From CADCVT01 sp036389155 (GTDB taxonomy: Bacteria; Actinomycetota; Thermoleophilia; Solirubrobacterales; Solirubrobacteraceae), in contig DASVQN010000023.1 in the NCBI GenBank assembly GCA_036389155.1, forward strand, positions 62,001 through 126,000: a stretch of 64,000 nt of DNA, written 5' to 3'. A program made the position numbers and the translations under genes. The notes beneath the pieces are model-generated. The model had not been told where the DNA came from. It did no database searches and was given only the letters and a program-made list of their open reading frames with translations. Positions 39,775-48,356 of this stretch are shown here, in pieces (the first letter of the stretch is position 1; each line of letters opens with the position of its first letter).

Positions 39775-41168
39775 GCGAGCGAGCCGGCGCGCTCGCGGTA
39801 GAAGTCGGCCTCCTGGCGGCCGAGCTCGGTCACCGGCGCCTCGCCGTAGATCCACTCGCGCGCGATCCGGTGCCAGTTGTTGCGCGCGCGCAGCTGCGAG
39901 AGGACGGCCAGCGTGAGGCCCTCCAGGCGCCGGCCGAACAGGTGGTCGGCGGGGACGCTCTCGTGGCGCATCTGCCCGTACCACTGCGACCGCGGATCGC
40001 TCATGTCGATCATCACCTGCGTCGCGATCTCCGGCGTCAGCTCGACGTCCTCGTCCTCTGTGTACCACCACGTGAGGTCGCGGAACTGGGCCAGGAGCTT
40101 CTCCGGGTTCGCGCCGTCGCGCCGCGTGATGAAGCCCGCCTCCACCAGCGCGTCCAGCAGCCCGTCGGCGTCGCCCTCGATCCCGGCCCGCCCGATGCGC
40201 AGCTCGCGCTCGGCGACCTCCTTGTCGATCCGCTTGAACAGGCCGAAGTCGATGAAGGCCATGCGCCCGTCGTCGAGCAGCAGCGAGTTGCCGGGATGCG
40301 GGTCGCCGCTGAACTGCCGGTGGCGGTACATCGACCCGTAGTAGAAGCGGTAGATGATCTCGCCGATGCGGTCGCGCTCGGCCTGTGGGAGCTGCTTGAG
40401 CTCCTCGAACCCGCGGCCGTCGACGAACTCGCTCACCACGACCTTCTCGTGGGAGAGCGACGTGACGACGTCGGGGATCACGATGAACGGGTGGCCGCGG
40501 AAGATGCGCGCGAGCGTCTTCTGGTTGGACGCCTCGAGCTCGTAGTCGAGCTCCTCGTGGATGCGCTCGCGGATCTCCTCGCCCATCGCCTGCACGTCGA
40601 GGCCGGGGAAGACGCTCTTGAGCAGCCGGAGGATCACGCCCAGGTTCTGCATGTCGGCGCGGACCGCCGCGGCCACGCCCGGGTACTGGACCTTGACCGC
40701 CACGTGCCGCCCGTCCTCGAGCGTCGCCTTGTAGACCTGGCCGATCGACGCGGCGGCGATCGGCACCGGGTCGAACGTCTCGAAGACGTGGTCCAGGCGT
40801 TCGTCGTACTCGCCCTCGAGGACCCTCTTCATGTCCTTGAACGAGACCTTCGGCGCGGCGTCGCGCAGCTCGGCGAGCTTGGCCTGGAAGTCCTCGCGGT
40901 AGGCCTCGGGCACCAGGCCGACGTCGAGGAACGACAGGACCTGCCCGATCTTCATCGCGGCGCCCTTCATCGTCCCGAGCACCGCGACGATCTGCTCGGC
41001 GGCCTCGATCTGGCGGCGCTCCAGCGCCGCGCTCGACTTCTCGTCGGACCGCGCGACGTTCGCCGCGCGGGTCCCGGCCTGCTTGGCCGCCTGCCCCGCC
41101 GCCAGCCGCCCGATGGTCGAGAGCCGCCGCAGGCGGGAGGTCGGGATGGGGTCCTTCTCGCGGGCCAA
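39771..41168 (-). CDS. ABC1/UbiB-family atypical kinase
   Basis: 465 aa from a TTG start. KxGQ motif MKIGQVLSFLDVGLVP, the Ala-rich loop AAASIGQVYKA that replaces the P-loop, Lys in VAVKVQYPGV, and catalytic SGDPHPGNSLL and MAFIDFGLF are all present. UbiB/ADCK proteins are ATPases supporting lipid or quinone metabolism; this organism group uses menaquinone, so the role is open. No membrane helix at the C-terminus is evident. Confidence 0.88.
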   Translation of the reverse strand: MAREKDPIPTSRLRRLSTIGRLAAGQAAKQAGTRAANVARSDEKSSAALERRQIEAAEQIVAVLGTMKGAAMKIGQVLSFLDVGLVPEAYREDFQAKLAELRDAAPKVSFKDMKRVLEGEYDERLDHVFETFDPVPIAAASIGQVYKATLEDGRHVAVKVQYPGVAAAVRADMQNLGVILRLLKSVFPGLDVQAMGEEIRERIHEELDYELEASNQKTLARIFRGHPFIVIPDVVTSLSHEKVVVSEFVDGRGFEELKQLPQAERDRIGEIIYRFYYGSMYRHRQFSGDPHPGNSLLLDDGRMAFIDFGLFKRIDKEVAERELRIGRAGIEGDADGLLDALVEAGFITRRDGANPEKLLAQFRDLTWWYTEDEDVELTPEIATQVMIDMSDPRSQWYGQMRHESVPADHLFGRRLEGLTLAVLSQLRARNNWHRIAREWIYGEAPVTELGRQEADFYRERAGSLA

Positions 41169-41181
41169 GCCGCGCCTGATG

Positions 41182-41925
41182 CTACGCGGTGCGCTTGACC
41201 TGCGAGCCCGGCACGATGTCGTCGCGGCCGTCGGGCCAGCGCACCCACGCCTTGTGCCCGCCGTCGTAGTCCGGGCCGAGGAGGATCAGCGTGGCCTCCT
41301 GGTCCCCGAAGACCGTGCACGGCTCGTCGCCCTCGGAGTCCAGCCCGCGCCACAGGCGGATGAACGGGTTGCTCTCCCACTCGTCGCCGATCGTCGTCGG
41401 GTCGGTATGGCCGGGGCGGACCTGCAGTCCGTGGTCGAGGCTCATGAGCCCGTCCATGATCGAGCTCTTCAGGTCCTCGTAGCTCGTGCTCTCGGGCGCG
41501 CGCACGCCACCGACCGAGCCCTTGAACAGCGTGTCCCCGGTGAAGACGTCGCCGTCGGCGACGAACGCGACCATGCCCTTGGTGTGCCCGGGCGTGTGCA
41601 TCGTCTGCACCTCCAGCCCGCCGGCCTGGATCGCGTTCCCCGGCTCGATCGTCCCCGTGACGCCCTCGACGAGGTCGGCCTCCGACGCGTGGATGAGCAC
41701 CTCGATCGCCGGGTGCGCCTCCTTGATCTTCGGCAGCTCGACGACGTGGTCGTGGTGGTGGTGGGTGAGCAGCACGTGCGACGGGACGATGCGGTGGCGC
41801 TCGGCCGCCTGCAGCAGCGGCTCGACCGGACCGCCGGCGTCCACGATGAACGCGTGCCCGTCGCCGTCGCCGACGAGGTACGTGTTGGACAGGAAGTCGT
41901 CGGTCATGCAGCGCTTGAGGATCAC
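41182..41925 (-). CDS. MBL-fold hydrolase, glyoxalase II-like
   Basis: 247 aa from GTG 41925. Zinc motif LLTHHHHDHVVEL (THxHxDH), MHTPGHTKGMVAFV, VFTGDTLFKGSVGG and VRPGHTDPTT match the glyoxalase II/persulfide-dioxygenase-like group. The C-terminal region (about 60 aa, WVRWPDGRDDIVPGSQV) is an addition. TAGGAT (41939-41934) is eight bases upstream of GTG. Divergent, 19 bp away, from a glyoxalase I-like gene, so the two may handle a 2-oxoaldehyde adduct together. Confidence 0.85.
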   Translation of the reverse strand: MILKRCMTDDFLSNTYLVGDGDGHAFIVDAGGPVEPLLQAAERHRIVPSHVLLTHHHHDHVVELPKIKEAHPAIEVLIHASEADLVEGVTGTIEPGNAIQAGGLEVQTMHTPGHTKGMVAFVADGDVFTGDTLFKGSVGGVRAPESTSYEDLKSSIMDGLMSLDHGLQVRPGHTDPTTIGDEWESNPFIRLWRGLDSEGDEPCTVFGDQEATLILLGPDYDGGHKAWVRWPDGRDDIVPGSQVKRTA

Positions 41926-41944
41926 GGTGCGCGATCCTAGTCGC

Positions 41945-42331
41945 ATGTCCCAGCTCATCCACACGTGCTACCGCATCGGCGACGTCGACCGGAGCGTCGC
42001 CTTCTACGAGGCGCTCGGGTTCGAGGAGATCGGGCGGATGCCGATCCGCGACGAGGCCATCAACGTCTTCATGGGCCTGCCCGGCGACGGCGCGCGGCTG
42101 GAGCTGACGTACAACCACGGCGTCGACTCCTACGAGCTCGGGACGGGCTACAACCACATCGCCGTCACGACCGAGGACCTCGACGCCAAGCTCGCCGCGC
42201 TGGGCGAGCAGGGCATCGAGCCCGAGAAGCCGCCCTACCAGGTGCGCGAGGGCGGCTCGCGGATCTGCTTCGTGCGCGACCCGGACGGCTACCGGATCGA
42301 GCTGATCGAGATCAAGCCGTCCGAGGACTAG
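41945..42331 (+). CDS. Glyoxalase I / VOC-family protein
   Basis: 128 aa, lactoylglutathione-lyase-like. Two beta-alpha-beta-beta-beta modules; metal ligands at the expected places: His in LIHTCYRIGD, Glu in ARLELTYNHG, His in YNHIAVTTED and Glu in YRIELIEIK. RSVAFYEALGF is the typical first helix. Actinobacteria lack glutathione, so another thiol (mycothiol-type) or a non-thiol substrate is likely. Its stop shares CTAG with the converging flavin-barrel gene. Confidence 0.88.
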   Translation: MSQLIHTCYRIGDVDRSVAFYEALGFEEIGRMPIRDEAINVFMGLPGDGARLELTYNHGVDSYELGTGYNHIAVTTEDLDAKLAALGEQGIEPEKPPYQVREGGSRICFVRDPDGYRIELIEIKPSED

Positions 42332-43284
42332 GGCGCGGGGGCGTCCACGAATCCCCGCCGGCGCGCCTCCCGCATTCCCCAGCGGGTGCCCGCGCCCGAG
42401 GCGAGCTGGAACGCGCGCCGCGACGGCGGGATCGTGAAGCCGGCCTTCGTGTGCGGCGCGTAGAGGACGCGGCGCGCCCCGGGCTCGGCGACGAGCCAGC
42501 CGGTGTGGATGCGCTCGCGCATGCCGACGTTGTGCGGATGGAACGAGTGGCCCGTCAGGCCGGCGCGCCGGCCGCCGCCGGGGACGAGCGCGGCCGGGAG
42601 GTCGAGAAGGAGCCCGTCGCGCTCGGCCCCGGCGAGGCGCGCGCTGACGACCATCGGGAACCCGTCGGCGCCGACCCAGCCGAGGAGGAGGTGGGGCTCG
42701 CGCGCGAGGCGCCGGCGCGTGCGGCGCATGCCGATGCGAGGTCCCGTTCCGTTCGCGGGCGACTTCTGCGGGGGCGGCGGCTCGTCTCCGAGCGGCGCGC
42801 CGACGACGTGCGGCTCGCCCGCGCAGCCGAGATCCGGCCAGACGACGAACCGCTCGACCGCCACCTCGATCGCGACGCGGTGGTGGAAGTCGCGCAGCCA
42901 CCATTGCGTCAGCGGCCCACCCTCTCCCTCGGGCCCGACGATCCGCTGGTAGTTCTCCGCGATCGTGTCGAAGTACCGCGGGTGCGGCGCGGAGAGCGTC
43001 GCGCGGCCGTGCACGAGCACGTACTCGGACCGGTCGCAAGAGCCGTGCCGGCGGCTGTGGTAGACCAGCGCGACCTGCGGATTGCGCCGGATGCGCTCGA
43101 GCTTGCGCCACACCCCGACGGAGCTGTTGACGCTGGAGATGACGCCGCGCTCGCGGTCGTGGAGCGCGAAGTTCGTCACCGGCGCGACCACGGTGCCGCG
43201 GGCGGGCGTGACGTACGCCAGGGCGATCGTGAGGTCGCCCTCCAGGATCGGATCGAGCTCGTCGGGCCACCGCACGTGAACCAT
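42328..43284 (-). CDS. FMN split-barrel (pyridoxamine-phosphate-oxidase-like) protein
   Basis: 318 aa with two PNPOx-like barrels or one barrel plus a C-terminal half. N-terminal part: TIALAYVTPARGTVVAPVTN, RIRRNPQVALVYHSRRHG, VLVHGRATL; these fit flavin or F420 binding. The second half (LLLGWVGADGFPMVVSARLA, GLTGHSFHPHN) repeats the theme. The start codon lies in a MarR-type repeat at 43283-43294, so it is probably controlled by the divergent MarR gene. Confidence 0.75.
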   Translation of the reverse strand: MVHVRWPDELDPILEGDLTIALAYVTPARGTVVAPVTNFALHDRERGVISSVNSSVGVWRKLERIRRNPQVALVYHSRRHGSCDRSEYVLVHGRATLSAPHPRYFDTIAENYQRIVGPEGEGGPLTQWWLRDFHHRVAIEVAVERFVVWPDLGCAGEPHVVGAPLGDEPPPPQKSPANGTGPRIGMRRTRRRLAREPHLLLGWVGADGFPMVVSARLAGAERDGLLLDLPAALVPGGGRRAGLTGHSFHPHNVGMRERIHTGWLVAEPGARRVLYAPHTKAGFTIPPSRRAFQLASGAGTRWGMREARRRGFVDAPAP

Positions 43285-43309
43285 GATGACTCATTTGATG
43301 ATATGTCAT
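43283..43309. promoter_or_regulatory. Two tandem ATGA-N4-TCAT sites, likely MarR operators
   Basis: ATGATGACTCAT (43283-43294) and ATGATATGTCAT (43298-43309) have identical 4-bp arms and centres 15 bp apart. The first covers the start codon of the minus-strand flavin protein. The MarR gene starts at 43347 with TACGCT (43335-43340) six bases upstream. An AT-rich island like this is rare in the window. Confidence 0.5.
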
Positions 43310-43346
43310 GTGATCGTGCGCACGCAGCTCCCCGTACGCTGCTGCT

Positions 43347-43838
43347 GTGGACCCGCTCTACGAGCTGGCGCTCTCGATCAAGGCCGCGCACCGCGCGCTC
43401 GACCGGGCGGCGAACGAGGCGATGGAGCCCCTGGGGATCACCGCCGCGCAGGCCGACGCGCTCACGGTCATCCGCCTTGCCGGCCCGCTGTCCCTCAGGG
43501 AGCTCGGCGAGCTGCTGATCGCGGAGTCCGGCCATCCGAGCCGGCTGGTCGACCGGCTCGTCGCCGCCGGCCTCGTCGAGCGGGCTCCCGCGGAGGCGGA
43601 CCGCCGCCGCGTCGTCCTCTCGCTCACGGCGCGAGGGCGACGTCTGGAGAAGCGCGGGGAGGCCGCCCGCCGGCAGGTCTTCGACCTCGGCCGGCAGCTC
43701 GTCGGCGACCGCGACCTCGCGCCGCCGCTCGAATTTCTCCGCGAGCTGCTCGCGCCGACCGAGTACGGCGAGCTCATCGCCCGCCGGCGGACGCTCGTCG
43801 ACCGCGACTCACGCGTGTCGGAGTCCGCGCGTGGCTGA
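43347..43838 (+). CDS. MarR-family transcriptional regulator
   Basis: 163 aa winged-helix regulator from GTG 43347. DNA-binding region LSLRELGELLIAESGHPSRL with wing ADRRRVVLSLTARGRRLEKRG; dimerisation helices at both ends. Divergent from the flavin protein gene and followed, with 8-nt overlap (GTGGCTGA), by the Ppx/GppA gene, so it may be the first gene of a two-gene transcript. Confidence 0.88.
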   Translation: MDPLYELALSIKAAHRALDRAANEAMEPLGITAAQADALTVIRLAGPLSLRELGELLIAESGHPSRLVDRLVAAGLVERAPAEADRRRVVLSLTARGRRLEKRGEAARRQVFDLGRQLVGDRDLAPPLEFLRELLAPTEYGELIARRRTLVDRDSRVSESARG

Positions 43839-45327
43839 GCGCATCGGCGTCGTCGACCTCGGCTCGAACTCGTTCCGGATGGTCGTCTTCACCGCCGGGG
43901 ACGGCTGGTGGAAGCGCTCGGACGAGATCCACGAGGCGGTGCGCATCGGCGAGGGCGCCGACAAGACGGGCGAACTCGGCGCCGAGCCGATGGCGCGGGC
44001 GCTGACGACGATCGAGCTGTTCGCCCACTTCTGCGCCGCGACGGGGCTCGACGAGATCCACCCGGTGGCGACGAGCGCGATCCGCGGCGCGTCGAACCGG
44101 GCCGCGTTCCTCAGGCGGGCACGCCGGCACCTCGACGTCCGGGTGCTGAGCGAGGAGCAGGAGGCGCGGTACGGCTACCTCGCGGCGGTGAACTCGACGT
44201 CGCTGAGCGACGGCGCCGTGCTCGACCTCGGCGGCGGGTCGCTGCAGCTCGTGCGCGTCGAGCAGCGCCAGGCGCAGGACCTGCGGTCGTGGCCGCTGGG
44301 CGCGGTGCGGATGACCGAGCGCTTCCTCGCCGACAAGGGGCCGGCGTCGAAGAAGCAGCTCAAGGCGCTGCGCGCGCACGTGGCCGGCGAGCTCGAGGCG
44401 GTCCCGTGGCTTGCGGAGAGCCGGCGGCTGGTGGGGATCGGCGGCACGGTCCGCAACCTCGCGGTCGCCGCGCAGATCGAGGCGGGGATCCCGACGTTCG
44501 GCGTGCAGGGCTTCGTGCTCACGCTCGAGGCCCTCGACGGACTCGTCTCCAGGCTCGCCGACCTGCCCGTGGCCGAGCGCGCGAAGGTCCCCGGCATCAA
44601 GGCGGCGCGCGGCGACCTCATCCTGGCCGGCGCGGCGACGATCCAGACGGTGCTGCGCGAGGGCGGCCTCCATGCGGTCGAGGTGACGGAGGCCGGCCTG
44701 CGCGAGGGCGTCTTCTTCGAGCGCCACCTCGCGCCGAGCGGCATGTTCCCCGACGTCCGCGGGGCCAGCGTGCGCAACCTCGCGCTGCAGTACTCCGCGG
44801 ACGAGCTCGGGCACGCCGAGCACGTCTCCGAGCTCGCGCTGGGGATGTTCGACGACCTCGTCCGGCAGGGCGTGCACGCGGGCAAGCGCGCCGAGCGCGA
44901 GCTGCTGTGGGCCGCGGGGATGCTGCACGACATCGGCGTCGCCGTGGACTACGACGACCACCACAAGCACTCGAAGTACCTGATCCTCAACGCGGGGCTG
45001 CCGGGCTACTCGCAGCGCGAGATCGCGCTGATCGCCCAGATCGCGCGCTACCACCGCAAGGGGTCGCCGGCCCTCGACGACGCCGAGCCGCTCGCCGCCA
45101 AGGGCGACGCGGCGCTCGTCGAGCGCTGCTCGACGCTCCTGCGCCTGGCCGAGCAGCTCGAGCGCAGCCGCGACCAGCTCGTCCGCGCCGCGCACGTGCA
45201 GGTCGACGACGCGACGGTGGAGCTGCGGCTCGAGGGCGAGGGCGACGTGTCCCTCGCCCGGTGGGCCGCGCAGCGTCAGGACGACCTGTTCGAGCGGACG
45301 TTCGCCAGGCGCCTCAGCGTGAGCTGA
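43831..45327 (+). CDS. Ppx/GppA exopolyphosphatase with HD-like C-terminus
   Basis: 498 aa. Actin-like ATPase fold: RIGVVDLGSNSFRMVVF, IRGASNRAAFL and phosphate loop VLDLGGGSLQLVRV. The C-terminal ~190 residues include an HD-type domain (LLWAAGMLHDIGVAVDYDDH, HHKHSKYLILNAGLPGYS). It would hydrolyse polyphosphate and possibly pppGpp. GTG 43831 overlaps the MarR stop. Ends 14 bp past the stop of a small gene running the other way. Confidence 0.93.
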   Translation: MAERIGVVDLGSNSFRMVVFTAGDGWWKRSDEIHEAVRIGEGADKTGELGAEPMARALTTIELFAHFCAATGLDEIHPVATSAIRGASNRAAFLRRARRHLDVRVLSEEQEARYGYLAAVNSTSLSDGAVLDLGGGSLQLVRVEQRQAQDLRSWPLGAVRMTERFLADKGPASKKQLKALRAHVAGELEAVPWLAESRRLVGIGGTVRNLAVAAQIEAGIPTFGVQGFVLTLEALDGLVSRLADLPVAERAKVPGIKAARGDLILAGAATIQTVLREGGLHAVEVTEAGLREGVFFERHLAPSGMFPDVRGASVRNLALQYSADELGHAEHVSELALGMFDDLVRQGVHAGKRAERELLWAAGMLHDIGVAVDYDDHHKHSKYLILNAGLPGYSQREIALIAQIARYHRKGSPALDDAEPLAAKGDAALVERCSTLLRLAEQLERSRDQLVRAAHVQVDDATVELRLEGEGDVSLARWAAQRQDDLFERTFARRLSVS

Positions 45328-45589
45328 CGGCGAGCCGCTCCACGGGCGGGCGCAGCGGGTCGCTCACCCACGCGGGCGTCCCCGGGTCCACGGTCGCCGG
45401 GGCCGTCAGCGCCGTCGCCGAGCCCGTGTGGCCGCCGAACGACAGCGAGGGCACGCCGAGGTCGGGTGCCGCCGCCGCCATGACGACGAGCGCGAGCAGC
45501 AGCGCGAGGATGCCGAGCAGCAGCCCGGACTGCCGCGGATCCGGCAGCGGGTGCGTGCCGTGGGAAGCGAACGGGTCGAGGCGCAGCAT
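45314..45589 (-). CDS. Small single-pass membrane protein, 91 aa
   Basis: Cytoplasmic N-terminus (RLDPFASHGTHPLPDPRQSG), one helix LLLGILALLLALVVMAAAAP and an external Ala/Thr/Pro-rich tail with PSLSFGGHTGSATAL. ATG 45589 follows AAGGAGG, the best Shine-Dalgarno in this half of the window, and a good promoter lies at 45631-45658. Function unknown; strong expression signals argue that it is real. Confidence 0.68.
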   Translation of the reverse strand: MLRLDPFASHGTHPLPDPRQSGLLLGILALLLALVVMAAAAPDLGVPSLSFGGHTGSATALTAPATVDPGTPAWVSDPLRPPVERLAVSSR

Positions 45590-45630
45590 GCCTTCACCAC
45601 CTCCTTCTGACCGTCGGTTCTCTCGGGGAA

Positions 45631-45658
45631 ATTGTTACCCGACAGGCGCGGTTGTCAA
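45631..45658 (-). promoter_or_regulatory. Sigma-70-type promoter for the 91-aa gene
   Basis: On the minus strand TTGACA (45658-45653), 16 bp, then AACAAT (45636-45631). TTGACA is a perfect -35. It overlaps the stop of the upstream 103-aa gene. The transcript would have a leader of about 35 nt including the Shine-Dalgarno. Confidence 0.55.
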
Positions 45659-45966
45659 GACGTCCGCGGGATCTCGATCGGCGTCGTGCCGACCGCCTCG
45701 ACGACCTCGGCCTCCTCGGCCTCGCGCTCGAGGTCCTCGTCGTGCTGGCCGTCGCACAGCACGCGGAAGTTGCCGGTCACGCCGTTGTCGGCGTGGATCG
45801 TGATCCCGGGCAGGACGGTCTCGCCCTCCTCGAACCCGAGGCGCTCCATGTCGAAGTGGGCGAGGCCGATGCCGTACGCGGTGTGGTCGGGGTTCTCCCG
45901 GTCGTGCGCGTTGACGGCGATCGCGAACGCCTGGAGGTTCTTGGCGATCTTCGAGGTGTCGGCCAT
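45655..45966 (-). CDS. Acidic conserved-looking protein, 103 aa
   Basis: Starts MADTSKIAKNLQAFAIAVNA, continues HTAYGIGLAHFDMERLGFEE, then TVLPGITIHADNGVTGNFRV and an acidic tail LEREAEEAEVVEAV. The mixture of alpha and beta looks like a compact soluble domain. Unrecognised; it starts four bases downstream of the ketopantoate-reductase-like gene on the same strand. Confidence 0.68.
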   Translation of the reverse strand: MADTSKIAKNLQAFAIAVNAHDRENPDHTAYGIGLAHFDMERLGFEEGETVLPGITIHADNGVTGNFRVLCDGQHDEDLEREAEEAEVVEAVGTTPIEIPRTS

Positions 45967-45970
45967 CGCT

Positions 45971-46852
45971 TCAGGCGGCAGGGTACCGGTCGCGGATGAG
46001 CCCGACGAGCTCCGCCACGGTGGGGGTCGGGATGCCGTGGCGGGCGCCCGCGCGCATCACCGCGCCGGCGATCGCGTCGAGCTCGTGCGGCTCGCCGGCG
46101 ACCAGGTCACGGTGCAGCGAGCTGGTGTGCGCCGGGCCGAGCTCCATCAGCTCGCCGAGCGTCGCCGCGGCGTCGACGGGCGCTCCCTCGGCGACCGCGA
46201 CGGCAGCCGTCTCGTCGACCGCGCCCTCCAGCCGCATCCGCCACTTCGGGTGCGCGCGGACCTCGCCGATCGGCGCGTCCGCGGCGGCGGTCGTGCACGC
46301 CAGGGCGTTGAGGCGGACGAGCTTGCTCCACAGCACCTCGGCCTCGCGCTCGCGCACCTTGGCGGGGATCTCGGCCGCGCGCAGGACGTGCACGAACGAG
46401 TCCGTCCCGCCGCCGGGCGGGGCCATCTCGATCCGGAAGGCCGGGCTCGTGTGGAGGATCCTCCCGGGGCCGACGCGCTCGGCGCCGATGCGGATCGAGC
46501 CGGCGACGGCGGCAGCGCCGAAGCGCTCGCGCAGCGCGGCGAGATGCTCGACGCCGTTGAGGAGCGGGAGCACGAGCGGCGGGTCGGCGCGCACGCGCCG
46601 CAGCGCGGCCTCGAGCGCCGGCGCCTTCGTCGCGATCACCAGCACGTCCACCGGGAGGTCGAGGGAGGCGACCGCCCGCGGGTGCGCGGTGAACTCGCCC
46701 AGCCGCACGGACTCGACCTCGATCCCGCCGGCGTTGATCGCCTCGGCCGTCGGCTCGCGTGCGACGACGGTGACGTCGGCGCCGGAGCGCGCGAGGGCCG
46801 CGGCGACGAACCCGCCGACGCCGCCGGGCCCGAGGACCGCGACCGACGTCAT
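45971..46852 (-). CDS. Ketopantoate reductase family (PanE/ApbA)
   Basis: 293 aa. Rossmann motif VAVLGPGGVGGFVAAALARS, then DVLVIATKAPALEAAL, PLLNGVEHLAAL and the conserved Lys/Asn of VLWSKLVRLNALACTTAA. The C-terminal helical domain ends with HELDAIAGAVMRAGARHGIP with the Glu-Leu-Asp signature. NADPH reduction of 2-dehydropantoate or a related 2-keto acid. ATG 46852 overlaps the upstream stop (ATGA). Confidence 0.87.
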   Translation of the reverse strand: MTSVAVLGPGGVGGFVAAALARSGADVTVVAREPTAEAINAGGIEVESVRLGEFTAHPRAVASLDLPVDVLVIATKAPALEAALRRVRADPPLVLPLLNGVEHLAALRERFGAAAVAGSIRIGAERVGPGRILHTSPAFRIEMAPPGGGTDSFVHVLRAAEIPAKVREREAEVLWSKLVRLNALACTTAAADAPIGEVRAHPKWRMRLEGAVDETAAVAVAEGAPVDAAATLGELMELGPAHTSSLHRDLVAGEPHELDAIAGAVMRAGARHGIPTPTVAELVGLIRDRYPAA

Positions 46853-48321
46853 CGGATGTGGACCGTCTTCTCCGCGCGCGTGAAGTGGCTGACGAGGTCG
46901 ACGGCCTGCACCTGCACCGTGTACTCGCCGCCGCGCCGGGGGACCCAGCTGAGCGCCTTCGTCCCCCGCCCGAGCACGCGCGTCACGCTGCTGACGAGCC
47001 TTCCCCCGCGGCGCACGCGCAGGGTCACGCACGAGATCTTCGACAGCGAGAAGGTGACCGTCGCGGTCCGCCCGTGGCGCGGCGCGGTGGCCCGGTGGAT
47101 CGTCAGCCGCGTGCGCTCCTTCATGTACCGCGTGAAGCGGGCGGCGGTCGAGCAGTACGGGTCGGCGTCGATCCGGTCGCACAGCGCCTGCAGGAAGTCG
47201 CGCAGGAGCCGGTGGTAGCCGAGGTCGGACTCGTTGCCGCCCGCGCTGTAGAGCGACCAGGCGCCGGTGTCGTGCAGCGGGACCTCCTGCCGCGCGCGGC
47301 GCTCGCCGGCGCGGAAGAGCGCGCGCGCCGCGTCGTCGTCGGCCGCCTCGGCGTAGTCGTAGAGGCCGACGAGGGACTGCAGGAACCCGTTGAGCACGCG
47401 CAGCCCGGGGTCGAACGAGTAGATGAGGTAGTGGTTGCCGCGACCCGCCCGCACGCGGACCCCGCGCGGCGGCGGCGTCTTGAACGCGCCGAGCGCGCGG
47501 CGGGCGACGTCGAGGTACTTCGGGTCCTTGAAGTAGGTCGACCCGCGGCTCAGCGCCTGCATCGCGGTCGCCTGCGCGAGCCCGCTGATCCACGGCGGCG
47601 AGCCGCCGCCGAAGGCGAAGTAGTACTCCCAGGCGAGGAAGCCGCGGTTCGCCGCGAGGAAGACGAGGCGGTCGACGCCGCGGCGGAACTGGTCGGGGTC
47701 GCACTTCGCCTTCGTCTCCTCCGGCAGCAGGCAGGCCTTGGCCAGCGCGTTGACGGTGCCCGCGGTCGCGAGCTGCTGGATCTGCAGGCCCTGCCCGGGA
47801 TACCACTGGAACACGACCGGGTCGTCGCCGAACATCCGTCGCGTGTCGGGGCTCCCGTTGCCGCCCGTGCACGGCTTGACCTTCGGCGCCGGCCCGCGCC
47901 GCACCGGCGGGCCGTTGCGCAGCCAGTGCTCGGTGTTGCGCTGGAGCTGGAGGAAGAGGATCGGGATGCGCGAGACGGTCAGGTCGCCGCGGCGCGCGAA
48001 CGCCTCGAGCTGGCCGATGACCGCGCTCAGCTCGGACCGGCGCTGCCCGCCGAGCCGGCGGCGCGCGCTGAGCGCGTCGGCGTAGACGCCGCGGAAGCGG
48101 TCGGCGTCCTCCGCGCTGAGGAACCCGCGCCGCTCGTAGCGCGTGATCGTCGCGCGGACGTTGACGGCCTGCGCAGCGTGGCCGGCGGGAGGAGCCGGCG
48201 CGGGCGCCGCGGCGCACGCCGCGTCGCCGACGCCGCCGAGCGGCGGCAGGTCGAGCTCGTCCGCCGGCGCCGGCGCGGCGAGCGCGAGCAGGGCGAGGAA
48301 CGCAAGGCTGAGAGCGCGCAC
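46849..48321 (-). CDS. Secreted D-glucuronyl C5-epimerase-like protein
   Basis: 490 aa with signal peptide (RALSLAFLALLALAAPAPA). The centre has the GLCE C-terminal-domain pattern: VVFQWYPGQGLQIQQLATAG, LAWEYYFAFGGGSPPWISGL, HYLIYSFDPGLRVLNGFLQS, and VPLHDTGAWSLYSAGGNESD then YHRLLRDFLQALC. The last ~80 residues are an Ig-like strand-rich domain with VTLRVRRGGRLVSSV. Acts outside the cell, presumably on a uronic-acid polymer; no heparosan-type synthase is nearby. Confidence 0.78.
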   Translation of the reverse strand: MRALSLAFLALLALAAPAPADELDLPPLGGVGDAACAAAPAPAPPAGHAAQAVNVRATITRYERRGFLSAEDADRFRGVYADALSARRRLGGQRRSELSAVIGQLEAFARRGDLTVSRIPILFLQLQRNTEHWLRNGPPVRRGPAPKVKPCTGGNGSPDTRRMFGDDPVVFQWYPGQGLQIQQLATAGTVNALAKACLLPEETKAKCDPDQFRRGVDRLVFLAANRGFLAWEYYFAFGGGSPPWISGLAQATAMQALSRGSTYFKDPKYLDVARRALGAFKTPPPRGVRVRAGRGNHYLIYSFDPGLRVLNGFLQSLVGLYDYAEAADDDAARALFRAGERRARQEVPLHDTGAWSLYSAGGNESDLGYHRLLRDFLQALCDRIDADPYCSTAARFTRYMKERTRLTIHRATAPRHGRTATVTFSLSKISCVTLRVRRGGRLVSSVTRVLGRGTKALSWVPRRGGEYTVQVQAVDLVSHFTRAEKTVHIR

Positions 48322-48356
48322 GCGCGGAAGGTTTCCACGGCGCCCGGCGCCTGCGC

